Shown: in pieces, positions 47,026 through 58,080 of the stretch | Position numbering within the stretch: position 1 is the stretch's first letter | Layout of the letters: each line of letters opens with the position of its first letter | Origin: Hofstenia miamia | Taxonomy: Eukaryota > Xenacoelomorpha > Acoela | NCBI GenBank assembly: GCA_004352715.1 | Contig: SCFE01000024.1 | Location: 483,046 to 547,045 of the forward strand | Reading direction: 5' to 3' | Length of the DNA stretch: 64,000 nt | Position numbers and translations under genes: made by a program | The notes under the pieces: generated by a model | What the model was told of the DNA's origin: nothing | Seen by the model: the letters and a program-made list of their open reading frames with translations, nothing else | Databases searched by the model: none

Positions 47026-48436
47026 NNNNNNNNNNNNNNNNNNNNNNNNNNNNNNNNNNNNNNNNNNNNNNNNNNNNNNNNNNNNNNNNNNNNNNNNNNN
47101 NNNNNNNNNNNNNNNNNNNNNNNNNNNNNNNNNNNNNNNNNNNNNNNNNNNNNNNNNNNNNNNNNNNNNNNNNNNNNNNNNNNNNNNNNNNNNNNNNNNN
47201 NNNNNNNNNNNNNNNNNNNNNNNNNNNNNNNNNNNNNNNNNNNNNNNNTATATATATATATATAAATAGAAAAATAGATAAATGTAATAAATTACCGTAT
47301 ATAAGGCAATCTGTATTTATTAATTCTTGTAGTGTAAGTATGATGTGCCCAAATAAAAAAATTCAATGCCAATGTTATATGAAGTTTTGTTTTATAATTG
47401 CACTATATTTAGATACGAAGCTGGATTCACACAACTAAGTTCTCCTGATAAAATTTGTACACCAATGATTAGAAACATAGTTAAAGGTCAGCAAAGCACT
47501 TAGTAATTTAAATATTTTGATAATCTGCGCGTAGTTATAGGAGGGTAAGGAGATTAGATTACAAAGTATAAAATCCCTAAGCGTAATAATCAATGGGTGT
47601 AGGAACAAATGTTGATGAATGGAATAGAACCTTTAGGCATTAAAACAAAAATTATTTTAATTTATAATATTTTTTCTTAATATATTATTCAACAAAACTA
47701 TAAAAATTGTAACTACTCTTATTGTAGTAAACAATGGCTAGATGTATGTCGCTACAAATCTAATCATTTCCAGTTTATTCTAAGAATAGAATTATGAGTC
47801 ACACTATTGTAAAACAGCATGGGATTTGGCTTAATAAATATCTTGGATAAGCACGCAGTTGTTAATCAAATCAATTTTTTGTATGCTAGCAAACAATATT
47901 TTTTTGAGGAATTTACAGTTGCTCAAGTATTAAAAAATTTTAGCATCTTAAATTGAACTGATGAGAAGTACCGGTAAAAAATTTGCACATTGCTATTAAA
48001 TGGTTTATTATCAAACTTTATTATATACACATTCATTTATATGTGTACACCGAATCGATGTTTTTCCACATGATTGCTTTAATGAATGTTATGTATTTAC
48101 TTAATGAACGAATTAATGCAAAAGAATTTAGGAAATTTGTTGGATTCAACTCGCTATAGTCTATTTAAATATGAGGATTTTGCTATCGATCCCATCAACA
48201 AAACAAAGATGCTTTATCGAAATCTAGGCCTAGGAGATGTGCCAACGACCGTGGAAGCATGGATAAAGGAAAACACAAAGGCATCTGTTAATGGAAAATC
48301 GTTTTATTCTTTGAAAAGGAATGGAACCAAATCTGCACTTCATTGGGTAAAGCAGCTTGCTGCTGATATGAAACAAAAATTCGAAAGTCACACAGACTGT
48401 ATTGAAATTTTCAAAAAAATGAACTATGCTTTTTAG
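43800..48436 (+). CDS. Carbohydrate (Gal/GlcNAc 6-O type) sulfotransferase, four exons, 369 aa
   Basis: Golgi enzyme expected to move sulfate from PAPS to a sugar hydroxyl. Exons: 43800-43950, 45122-45701, 47413-47486, 48132-48436; donors gtgagt, gtaggt, gtcagc; acceptors cactag, atttag, atttag; phases 1, 2, 1 all agree. Residues about 7-27 (IIFIVLVFATVMVMFLVG) form the single type II membrane anchor. LTYLRAGSSFFG (68-79) is the 5'-phosphosulfate loop and VRDPRAISNSR (234-244) the 3'-phosphate motif; FEPL follows the loop as in the CHST1/CHST3 group. RYSLFKYEDFAIDP in exon 4 matches the conserved RY..L.YEDL block. Length fits the family. One N-glycosylation site (NTS) lies after the anchor. 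The acceptor substrate cannot be told from sequence. Confidence 0.9.
44273..44750. mobile_element. Foldback element around the gap in sulfotransferase intron 1
   Basis: ACTTGTCAACGAGCCG on the left is mirrored on the right by CGGCTCGTTACAAGT. The left side also holds an internal palindrome (CGAGCCG...CGGCTCG). The 417-N gap between them is what one expects when a foldback structure resists assembly. Likely a non-autonomous DNA transposon; superfamily unknown. Confidence 0.5.
44310..44726. other. Assembly gap, 417 N
   Basis: Gap inside sulfotransferase intron 1, flanked on both sides by inverted copies of a GAGCCG-rich repeat (see the foldback entry). Confidence 0.99.
44744..45118 (-). other. 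Unexplained 124-codon open frame antisense in intron 1
   Basis: Starts MDWKTQNSSSFMLQ and runs without stop to the foldback end, cysteine-containing (ECVQFLCEIFFYP, AGETVRDVECLRI). No family recognised and no splice signals sought with success. It may be chance in AT-rich DNA or the remains of an inserted element. Confidence 0.2.
46400..46790 (-). pseudogene. Tc1/mariner-type transposase fragment (DNA-binding region)
   Basis: Minus-strand reading gives GRGTKTIYRSIKKFTEMNTL followed by KSKKENGRPLKLTGNERKSF. The block S..T(I/V)YR..K.F, then GRP.KLT, is the linker between the two helix-turn-helix motifs (with its GRPR-like hook) of Tc1/mariner transposases. The upstream part is in other frames and the DDE/D domain is missing. 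Confidence 0.6.
47026..47248. other. Assembly gap, 223 N
   Basis: Gap flanked by (TA)n on both sides, within sulfotransferase intron 2; very probably unassembled microsatellite. Confidence 0.99.
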
Positions 48437-48496
48437 ATGTCATAAATTCGATAAAATTCACGAATATATATATATATATATATATATATATCCTTA

Positions 48497-48531
<35 letters not shown>

Positions 48532-49791
48532 TGACACTTTAGATTTTCATAGGATTTATGCCAAGCTAAGCAAAATATTTCCGGCTTATCAGATAAGACA
48601 TGAAATTTTTTTTAAATTTTCGCCGGTACTTTTACAGGTCTTTGTTGAAATTTCAAAGCAGCTGCAGGAAGGTAATTTTCCGGCCCCAGACGCCCGGTAG
48701 CCTGTTCCATTCTTGATTTGGAAAAGCCACTAATAATCTAAGTGAATTTTTAGTTAATTTATTCAATTAAGTATAAAATGGCTTCGAGAAAACATCATCT
48801 TCTTCAGAATTCACAATAATCAATGATGGGATATCAAGCTAAAACGGAATTGCTTTGTCGATAAGTAAATTTGGCCAAGATGATAATATATTTTTTTCTT
48901 GCTTATTTGCTATGCATAGTCTCATTTCTAGAATAAAAGCAAAAGATTTCATTGAAACAAACGCCTTTGAATAATTTTTGATCGTGCAAATTTTAAAATT
49001 TTGCTTAGATCACCTGATCTGAACATGAATCTCACAGTAATTTAAACAATTACCCTTTTTTAAGTATTGTATCTTACTGAAGACTTAACTAGATTCACTA
49101 AATCGTATGTTCTTCATCAAAATTTATGTCATTAGGGTTTATAAATATAAGCAAAATTGCAAATGCCTTTCAATAATAATTTCTTTTTATGACCGATCTG
49201 ATCAACATTTGGTAAACTAAGTGCTATTGCTTGCGAGTATGCAAAACAAAAAAATTAACTAATGGGTTTAATGTAGGGTTGCCCGATTCTACATTTTTTC
49301 AGGACATTCTGCGTTGTTTACACATCTTTGTGGATGCCTAATCATCCTTTATTTTGGCATTAAACTTTCTTCATATATTGTATCAGGTCGTATTATTATT
49401 TTGCAAGGTATGTAAACTTCGAATCATTTATGCAAGAAACAAAGGACAGCCATGTTTATTGGGATTATGGGTCAGGCTAGATGAGAGCTTGCAGGGTTAT
49501 ATACTCTGTTAACTGGTTAACCAAAATTTAAATTTAACGGTTAATCGAAATCTACTTTGCGCAAATTTAGATTCAAGATTTTTTCCAAATTTAATTCAAA
49601 ATTTTAATTGAAATTCAAGAATAGAATGGCTTGGGCAGTGTCCGTGTTTACTGATATTTTGCAGACAGTGAAAATGTTCATTAGCTAAAACTGGCCGAAA
49701 TTGTCAAGTAAAGGGCCGGTAGTTGGCCGGCAACAGCTAATACGGTCCAGTTTTCGCGGGTAAAGTTTAGTTGCACTATATATTTTAAATG

Positions 49792-49823
<32 letters not shown>

Positions 49824-50047
49824 NNNNNNNNNNNNNNNNNNNNNNNNNNNNNNNNNNNNNNNNNNNNNNNNNNNNNNNNNNNNNNNNNNNNNNNNNNNNN
49901 NNNNNNNNNNNNNNNNNNNNNNNNNNNNNNNNNNNNNNNNNNNNNNNNNNNNNNNNNNNNNNNNNNNNNNNNNNNNNNNNNNNNNNNNNNNNNNNNNNNN
50001 NNNNNNNNNNNNNNNNNNNNNNNNNNNNNNNNNNNNNNNNNNNNNNN

Positions 50048-50080
<33 letters not shown>

Positions 50081-50263
50081 CATGCACTAAAAAATATTGA
50101 TGTTATAATAATTTTTTGTTTGTTCATTAATAATGATTCTACAATTAATAGATAAGTAGTTTTTATTAATATTTAATATTTTTTTCATTAATTCGATATT
50201 GGTGAATTTCTGAGTTTAAATGTCCTGATAAATGTTCATGAATTCTTGTAGCAAAATCATTGT
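48437..50263. other. Downstream flank of the sulfotransferase gene
   Basis: Contains two (TA)n tracts at 48465-48528, a (TA)n-flanked gap, and otherwise unassigned AT-rich sequence. GTTAACTGGTTAACC near 49508 resembles a motif near 58372 in inverted form, but no element could be bounded. Confidence 0.5.
49824..50047. other. Assembly gap, 224 N
   Basis: Gap flanked by (TA)n on both sides, downstream of the sulfotransferase gene. Confidence 0.99.
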
Positions 50264-51910
50264 ATCTAGCAAAGTTTTACAAAGGCAATGGAATCTTAGT
50301 AACTGATTCAAGCAAATATTTTACAAACATGAATGAAATTCATGGATTAGCAAAAGCTCATAAAATGCCAAAGATCCTCTATTTAGAGCTGTATTGTTAA
50401 TGATAAAATCATACAATTATAAATTATCAAGTGGCTTGATGAAGTTCCTAAGCTATTCATTCCAAGAAAGTACAATTTAGTAAATACTTCAGATATCTTA
50501 GAAAAACTCCTCTCAAGATCAATAACAAAAAAACACCAATTATGGTTAGTTATTCACGAACATACATTTTGAAGAAACAGTTAATCATATACTTAACCTC
50601 ATTCCTGAAGATCAACTTATTGTTTCACATGAAACTCTAAGACGCCTACTCAGATTAGCGTGATTAAGGTAAGTCGTTACTAAAAAATACAAAATTTCTG
50701 CAAAATTGATAGTATTAATATCAGGCTATTATAAAGCTTTATTATTATCCATTTCAGGAATTTAAAAAAGAAATTTTAAAAAATGATCTGAAGTGTGGTT
50801 ATTAGCCTTAGCGTCTGTCAATCGAGGGCTTTGCCTCACATTCCTCCAATTCCATGCTGTTTAACCAAGCCTCTTGATCCTATTGTGATAGCATTGGCAA
50901 GTTGTATTGATATTTCCAAAAGTTTTCACATGAATTTCCATAGTAAAGTTTGACAGATTGTCTTATGTTCAACTGTTTAATAGTCATTTTCTCAGAATCC
51001 TATTTTTAGATGACACAGAATTTTAAAACATATTTCAAAAACGAATTAAGCAATGGTCATGAAATTTGGCATGCATATAGTTCTTGTCCTGTTCTACTGC
51101 ACTAAGCTGTCTTGAGTGTTAAGAACGTTGTATTAATTTATATTACCCTTCTGAATATATAATGAGCTATTGAAAAAATTGTAATTTATATTTTGCAATT
51201 TTTTTATATATGTATGAGAATTTTAAAGGTGCCTGCAGTCTATTACAGTGCACTGGTCATACTGTGAAAGTTTGGAGAGATTCCATGCAGCCATTTTTGA
51301 GCTATGTTAATTTAAAATGTTTACGTAATCTGACAGTCCGACTGCCATTTTGAATATATAATAAACCTCAATTTTTATTTTTTGATCCGAATTAATTCTA
51401 TATGAATATATTTACAGCATAAAATACTTAGAACACTTATTTGAGCCTGAACAGAGAATTTTTACTTATTAGTAGTGACCTATCTTAAACGTTCAATTCA
51501 TGTTCCATAATAATGTATTTGAAAATGACGAAATGGCAGTGGGTTCACCGTTGGGCTCCAAAGCCATTAATATACTTAAAGTGTGTCAAAGGTATTTTTA
51601 CATTATTAGAAAATGAGGCAGAAATTGACAGTTTTAAAAAATATCTTAACAACCAAGTAGAAGACCTAAACTTTACAGTCGAAATAGAAAAAGATCAAAC
51701 ATTAAATTTCTTGGATGTATCAATTATTAAAACAGAAAGATCATTTGAAACAAAGCTGTATGTAAAATCAACAAATACAGGATTTTATAATCCTTATGAA
51801 TCGCAATGTGATATAAAACATAAGAGAAATACAATTAAATGTTTAATCGAAAGAGCAAACCATTTTACATCTAAAAGGATCTCAATTGTAAATATTTCTC
51901 GGGATTAAAG
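50264..51910 (+). pseudogene. Penelope-like element reverse-transcriptase remnants
   Basis: First block (50264-50665): SKYFTNMNEIHGLAKAHKMP matches the YGLPK.HK motif of Penelope-like RTs, and further on NHILNLIPEDQLIVSHETLR followed by RLLRLA matches the helical stretch before the core. Second block (51490-51910): ENDEMAVGSPLGSKAINI is the MGSPL motif, then LLENEAEIDSFKKYLNN and TLNFLDVSIIKTERSFETKL, the FLDV box typical of this class. The catalytic Y-V-D-D between them is missing and the frame shifts there. About 800 bp of unrelated sequence separates the blocks. No GIY-YIG endonuclease was seen. Confidence 0.7.
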
Positions 51911-52216
51911 TTTTATTCATCAAATTTTTGAAAAAAACTTACAAAATTGCTGCAAATTGCCATTTTCGGGCTAAGTATTTCCAATATCTAGGCCTATTAA
52001 ATTTAAGTGTAACCGTACACGGATCAAAAGAATAACCATTGAAAATATGATAAACCATCAAAAATAGAGAATTCAATAAAGCTTCAATCTAAGTATATTT
52101 ACAATGCAGAGAGAGGTCCAGAGCCCAAGATGTTTTTATGCTTAATTTCACTTGCCAGAGCATAACATTTACGAATTTTGTAATGTTATTAACAAATATT
52201 TTGATAAACATTCATG
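51911..52216. other. Nothing recognised
   Basis: Short AT-rich spacer between the Penelope-like remnant and the direct repeat at 52217. Confidence 0.4.
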
Positions 52217-52470
52217 TTATACTTTTGTTCGCAGAAGCATTAGAAAGATGTGGGCAAAGTAATAGAAATACAACACTAGTGTTTCCGAAAAAGCGCATAA
52301 CAGATTACCATCAATCAGGAGATGGAATAGGGACTGTTCAAAAACAAAATAAAGTCTTCCATTAGCTAAAGATAGCTAAAGGAAAGCGCAAGCTTTACGA
52401 ATTTTCTTTCACTATTCTAGACGAATCACAAAAATGAAATTAATAAGGATATGCAATTTTTCATCAAAGT
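52217..52470. repeat. Diverged direct repeat, left copy
   Basis: Aligns over about 250 bp with 57829-58080 in the same orientation (shared runs such as AGAAAGATGTGGGCAAA, CCATTAGCTAAA.GTAGC and AAGGATATGCAATTTTTCA), with many substitutions. The two copies frame the double LINE insertion. Confidence 0.7.
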
Positions 52471-52654
52471 TGGTTGGATTACGATTTACGTACTACCATA
52501 ATAGAGTATGTACTGTTGAATTAATTATAAAAAACTTTATCTGACCCTTAGTGCGAATGTAGTTAATACTTAGCGTGAAAAATAACTTAGCTCGATAGAT
52601 GAACTTACCTTCCAATTTTAGAAAAATACAATCATTCAAACTTCTTTACTATTA

Positions 52655-52656
52655 AA

Positions 52657-52704
<48 letters not shown>
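52655..52704. repeat. (AAT)n microsatellite at the LINE 3' end
   Basis: About sixteen AAT units on the plus strand, i.e. (ATT)n on the minus strand, directly after the 3' region of the minus-strand LINE. Simple-repeat tails of this kind terminate many L2/CR1-type elements. Confidence 0.8.
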
Positions 52705-52707
<3 letters not shown>

Positions 52708-55700
52708 GTGTATTCTTAAATAGCGCAGAAGACTCTGCTGCGCTCAGAGTTAAGAACAAAAATTACAAAACTAGGAATACATTATGCAAAATAGGCTTCA
52801 TGAAACAGGTGAGTTTTCAGTTGTGACTTGAAAGCAGGGAGGGATGAAATGGACTTCAGTTGGTAATCGGATCGCAGTGAACGAGGATAAGAAACAGGAA
52901 TAAAAAGATCGGAAAGGTATTCTGGTGCATAGCCATGTGTTGCTTTCCAAGATAGAAGTGCAATTTTATACGTAATTCGTTCTTTTATAGGTAACCAGTG
53001 CAGTAAAATTAAATATGGAGTAATATGGTCATCATACTTTAGCAGAAATATGATTCGTACGCAGCTATTGAGAACCTTCTGCAACAAACGGATCACATAA
53101 TCGTGACATCCGTACAAAAGCGCGTTGTACTGGTCAAGCTTGCATATGACGAGCGAACGAATAAGTGACGTTGCAGAATCAACAGAAAGATAGTGACGTA
53201 TTTTCCTGATGTTTCGCAAATGAAGGTTGCATGATTTAACAATAGCAGTAACATGCGACTTCATGGTGAGCGATTGGTCAAGTGAACATCCAAGATCTAT
53301 GACTTTGTTCTTAGAGTGTACGGAATGGCCAGCAAATGTTAATGAGGGAGAAACCTTGCTAGCTGCCAACTTTCTGAGTTGGTGTGGTGTACCAAAAACG
53401 ATGAATTCCGTCTTGCCACAATTTAGCTTGAGAAGCATATTACCCATTGCTTGCCATAATGAGTCAAGTAATAGTTCAGCCTGATTAGCAAATTCAGCAT
53501 ATTTGTTTAGCGAAAAACAGTAATATATTTGCGTGTCATCTGCGTATAGGTGATGATTAATGTTGTTGTTTCAACAAATGTCAGCAATGAACCTATTATA
53601 AAGGGTAAACAGTGTAGGCGCAAGCACGGATCCCTGTGGAACACCATGTATCATAGACAGCCTCTTTGAAAATTCTCCATTTACGTAAACATGTCGCGTT
53701 CGCTCAGATAAGTAGCTTTTAAGCCACTTGATTACAACACCACAAAAACCAATAGAGCAAAGAACCTCGATCAGAAGTGAGTGGTCAATCGTGTCGAAGG
53801 CAGCAGATTGATCCAGCAAAATCAAGATGCAGTAATAGCCCCCATCAATAACCATACGAATATCACTGGTGACGCGAGAGAGTGCAGTTTCTGTTGAGAA
53901 ACACTTGCGGTAAGCCGATTGAAACTTTGGCCGTATACCATTATTGTCAATGAATTGTATTATCTGGTTGGCAACTACGGTTTCCAGTAACTTTGATAAA
54001 AACGATAGATTAGCGATTGGGCGAAACTTGCCAAACTCGAAAGGCGAAAGGTGGGGTTTTTTAAGCAAAGGTTTTAATAGTGAATCCTTGAGGTCTCTCG
54101 GAAATTTACCCTGTTTCAAAGACAGGTTGATAATTTTCGTAAATATTGGAGAAACTTTTTGCAAGACGAGGTCAAGCTTAATAAATGAAGTAGGTATAAA
54201 ATCAAACATATTGACGAAGAAGCCTTCTTGCTGGTAATGAGGAACTCAACGTCACGTACATCAATTTCATGGAATGATGACAACAAATCACAAGGATGGC
54301 GAAGTACATTTAAGCGCTTTGGCCACATGTCACTGAGTTCAGCACAAATACGGGATAGCCTATTATCGAATAAGTCAATAAATAAATCAGGTGAAGATTG
54401 ATGATTACCAGATATAACAGGATAAGAGTCATTTGAGCTTTTCCCGAATAGATGTTTAACGACATTAAAAAGCGATTTGGGATTGTTGTCCGCTTGCATT
54501 ACACGATTAGTGTAGTACATCTTTTCCTTGGCAATAGAGAGATTTAGAACTTCGCGATGAAGTTTTCTGTAATGAATCAAATCAGATTCATATAAGGATT
54601 TTAGGTATTTCTTCTCTGCCTTTTTTCGTTGACCTCTCAATTTCTTGTACTCGCCATCAAACCATGGTGATTCAGGTTTAATGATAATGTTTTTTTTCAA
54701 AATTGGTGCAACAGAATCAGCTGTTAGCCAGGTTGGTAATGTCAACTTTTTTCCAGTTTCTGAACGCAATCATTTTTTTAGGATGATTAGGCTTTGGCAA
54801 ACGCAAGGCACATTGGACTGGGTAATGATCAGGAAATATATTTAAATAAGGTAACGTAATGCAACTTCGCACAATGTTTTCACCCGAGCGCGATATTACT
54901 AGGTCCAACATATGACCCAGCCTATGAGTTGGTGCACAAACAAGTTGAGATAGGTTGAAAATATCGAGCAATTCAGAGAATTGCAAACGCTCACTGTCAT
55001 CACGTACATCCATGTGAATATTGAAGTCGCCAACAAACAACAGCTTCTCAGGGCGATAATAGACAGAGTTACAATAATCATGGAATTCATGATGAAAATC
55101 AGCCCAATTCAATCCATTGCTAGCGGACGGAGGAGGACGGTAAAAAATGGAAATAAGAAGTCGTCTGTGCCAAAATGGAATAGAAAGCTCAGCGCATTCA
55201 AAAGTATAAAACTGGGAAACTAAGCAAAAATGCACGTCAGCATATGAAATTTTATAAATTACAACAATACCACCACCGCGACTCGGCCTTGGAAAATGTT
55301 TAAGTTTGTAGCCCTCGGGCGTTAGCAGTTTTATTACCCGTTTATCATACTCCGAGGAAACTAGCCAGGATTCAACAACACAGAGAGTATCAATGTCAAA
55401 CTCTAGGATAAAATCAGCTATAACGGCTGGTTTGTTGCGAACAGAACAAGGGTTAACCAGCACTATATTCAAACTGTTATACATGATGGTATTACTAGAG
55501 CTGTGGTGTAGTCAATTGTCAGAGACAACTACTTTAGTGCCATTGTGGTACAACTCTAGGTCACGAATTTTCAGATCAGATCGGGTAGCACCATTGCAAA
55601 TTAAGTTCCAACGTGTTTTCAGCATAGCTTTCTCGCGTTTAAGTTCATTTTCAGTTAGTAATCGAGAAACAGATATGCGCTTACTATAAGTAGATAGCTT

Positions 55701-55740
55701 GGAGACATTACTCCAAACAAATTTAAGGGTCAAAACGAGT
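52655..55740 (-). pseudogene. LINE B: L2/CR1-like retrotransposon (endonuclease + reverse transcriptase)
   Basis: Minus strand. Endonuclease at 55484-54717: LNIVLVNPCSVRNKPAVIAD, VVESWL, RPSRGGGIVVIYK, VGDFNIHMD, APTHRLGHMLDLVISR. Linker and RT follow in other frames (54769-54116, 54209-53571): FGKFRPIANLSFLSKLLE, LLDQSAAFDTIDHSLL, MIHGVPQGSVLAPTLFTLY, then LYADDTQIYY near 53545 with the catalytic YADD. The C-terminal region at 53447-52782 has HLRNIRKIRHYLS and ITPYLILLHWLPIKERITYK, characteristic of the L2/CR1 group. An (ATT)n tail ends it. About three frameshifts make it inactive, but it is nearly full length and fairly young-looking. Confidence 0.85.
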
Positions 55741-57800
55741 ATAACTAATGTACGGAAACATGAGTGAAATATCATTGGCGTTAAAGACAATGTCACATAG
55801 GCGAATCAGTGGGGAGGAGGCAGGTGGACCAGGGCAGAGAGACAGGAGCAGAGAAATTCGAGGCAAAATATGCATTGAAGAGATCAGCTTTCTCCAGATC
55901 TGATTGAGCAGAAAGAAGGTTCCATTTCAAACTGGGACGGTCAGGTTCATCAATGAAGGGAAAGCAAGAAAGAATAAGAGTCTTGAAAAGAGCCAGATGG
56001 GAACCTGGACCGCAAAGAGATTTTATCGAGTTCCATGAAGTTGATGACGTCTTATGTGAGAAAAGAGAGTTTCAAGGAATCGGAAGAACTGAAACGCGTT
56101 GAAAAATTAAAGTTTATTCAAAGAGTGTACAGTAAGGCATGAGAAATAGAAAGGGAGAGAAGTATGCTTTTTCCGACGACGAGGAACAAAGGATGAAGTA
56201 ACTTGGTGAAGGGAGATATACCAGTAATCAGCAGAGAAAGAGTAATAAAAATGGGGAATGAAGAAGAGATAGCAGCATTTAGAGATACAAAGTCACTGTT
56301 AGATCAATCATATTGAGGAGCAGCTGGACAAGCAGATGATCAAACAAGTAATCAGACTGTTTAACCAGAACAAGGACCACAGAAGTATCAAAAATTTGAT
56401 CAGGTTGAGAGAACAAAACCAAGTCAAAGAGGAAGGAGCGGGAAGTAGGAGAACATTCAAGTTGTTCAAGAGAGTAGGAAGCAAAATGCTCCAGAACATC
56501 GGATTCATATGCGTCATTAGAATCAAGTGCATTCCAGCAAACATTAGGAAGGTTGAAGTCATCACAGATGAGGAGATATAGAGGAGTGGGAAATCCAAAT
56601 TGATGAGAGAGTGATAGACTGATCATGAAAGACTTAAGCATAAATGAAAATTCAGCAAGGGGGATATGAAAAGGACTGTTGAAATGATGGTAGTAAACAT
56701 AGAGGAGAGAAACAATGTGATCACTGAGAACAATGGCACAGCCACAACAGAAATCAAAGGAAAAAGAAGCAAAGGAGGGTGGGTGGATGTCAAGGTTAGG
56801 GCGAATTGAGGCAATGAGAACATCATGATGACGAACATTAGAGCCATCCACATGAGAGAGAACTTTAAGTGTGTAGTTAGGAAACAACACTTGCAGCAAT
56901 AGAATTATCGAAGCCAGGTTTCAGTAATGAAAATGACGTCAACAGAAGACTGCAAGAAGAAGTTGTAAAAACTGAGACGACGGATTAATGAGACAAGACT
57001 GTGAGCATTTGCGAGCAAAAAAAAGTAACCAGAGTTATGAGCCCTGCGTTTCCTGCTAGGAGGTGCAGGTAGTCAATCACGACGAGAAGCAGCATGATGG
57101 CAGGGATGAAGGCCAAATAATTTGAGCTCAGCCTTAGAGAATCGATAGTATTAGATCAAGAGGCCATCTGACCAAACTTCAGGATCCATGAGAACATGAT
57201 TACAGAAAATATGGAAGTAGGCAAATGGAAAATCCGTCCTTGGTGGAATGGGAAGGACGTCATCAAATTGGAGTGGGGAGAAATTGAGGTGATCAGTAAC
57301 ATCAGAAGCAGAAACAGAGTTAGCAAAATGGCCAATATAGATGTGCGCTTTATGAGGAGGATAAGGAAAAGAAGTCATTGGAACAGCAGGCAGTTGACAG
57401 GTAGAACTAGTGTCAAGGATGTGATAAGGGCGATGATGGCGGTGGAACAAACTCTTCAGGGCCAGGCGGCAGCACATTTGAAGGAGCAGAGAGTGGGGCA
57501 GAATGATTGGGATGATTAGGAATGGTACGTGAGTTGGAAGTACTGTAGGAGAACATTTGATATTGCATCAACAAGACAACAGCAGTGATTTTAGCAAAAG
57601 AGTCTGACAAGGGTGACAAAACAACATTAGAAGTCTGATTTTGGAAGACTGGTGTGAACTGGACAGTGGGGTGACAGCTTGGTGAAGCAGAGAGATAATG
57701 ATGACTTTCTTTAAAACACCAATTACAGAAGCAAATTGGGCATCAGAAAAATTCAGAAGGTCTGCAAGAGATACACTAGCCTCAGGCATTACTAAAATCT
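55740..57800 (-). pseudogene. LINE A: ORF1 and endonuclease part of a second LINE, 3' truncated by LINE B
   Basis: Minus strand. ORF1 starts at 57789 with MPEASVSLADLLNFSDAQFA, continues after frameshifts with KAHIYIGHFANSVSASDVTD and DPEVWSDGLLI (an RRM-like LINE ORF1 pattern). The endonuclease at 56899-56279 has LLICDDFNLPNVCWNALDSN (GDFNLP box), LEQLECSPTSRSFLFDLVL and further blocks. The linker near 55850-56000 reads SDLEKADLFNAYFASNF, as before the RT domain. The RT itself is absent: LINE B begins about 55740. Many frameshifts; base composition is less AT-rich than the surroundings. Confidence 0.65.
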
Positions 57801-57828
57801 AATAACCTGTATAATAAATAAGCAAATA

Positions 57829-58080
57829 TTTTACTTCTGTTCCTAGAAGCATAAGAAAGATGTGGGCAAACTAACAGAAATTCAAGACTGATGTTACCAA
57901 CAAAGCGGATGGCACATTTCCATCAATCAGGGGGACGAAATGGGGAACTGTTCAAAAACAATATACAGTCCTCCATTAGCTAAAGGTAGCTAAAGGAAAG
58001 CGCAATCTACTAATTCTATTTCATTATTCAAGACGAATCACAAAATTGAAATTTATAAGGATATGCAATTTTTCACTAAT
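57829..58080. repeat. Diverged direct repeat, right copy
   Basis: Partner of 52217-52470. It lies just upstream (5', minus strand) of the LINE A ORF1 start, so it could also be 5' UTR of that LINE family, in which case the left copy would be the start of another truncated element. Confidence 0.65.

Larger units (their letters stand above)
45702..47412 (+). other. Sulfotransferase intron 2
   Basis: Intron with a (CA)n(TA)n microsatellite at about 46260-46304, a Tc1/mariner relic, a second (TA)n run and the 223-N gap. Branch and acceptor signals are normal for this genome (..atatttag). Confidence 0.8.

Noticed and set aside
56308-57519. Other frames of 76-107 codons on both strands in the LINE A region
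   Set aside because: They overlap ORF1/endonuclease readings of LINE A in other frames and show no separate motifs.
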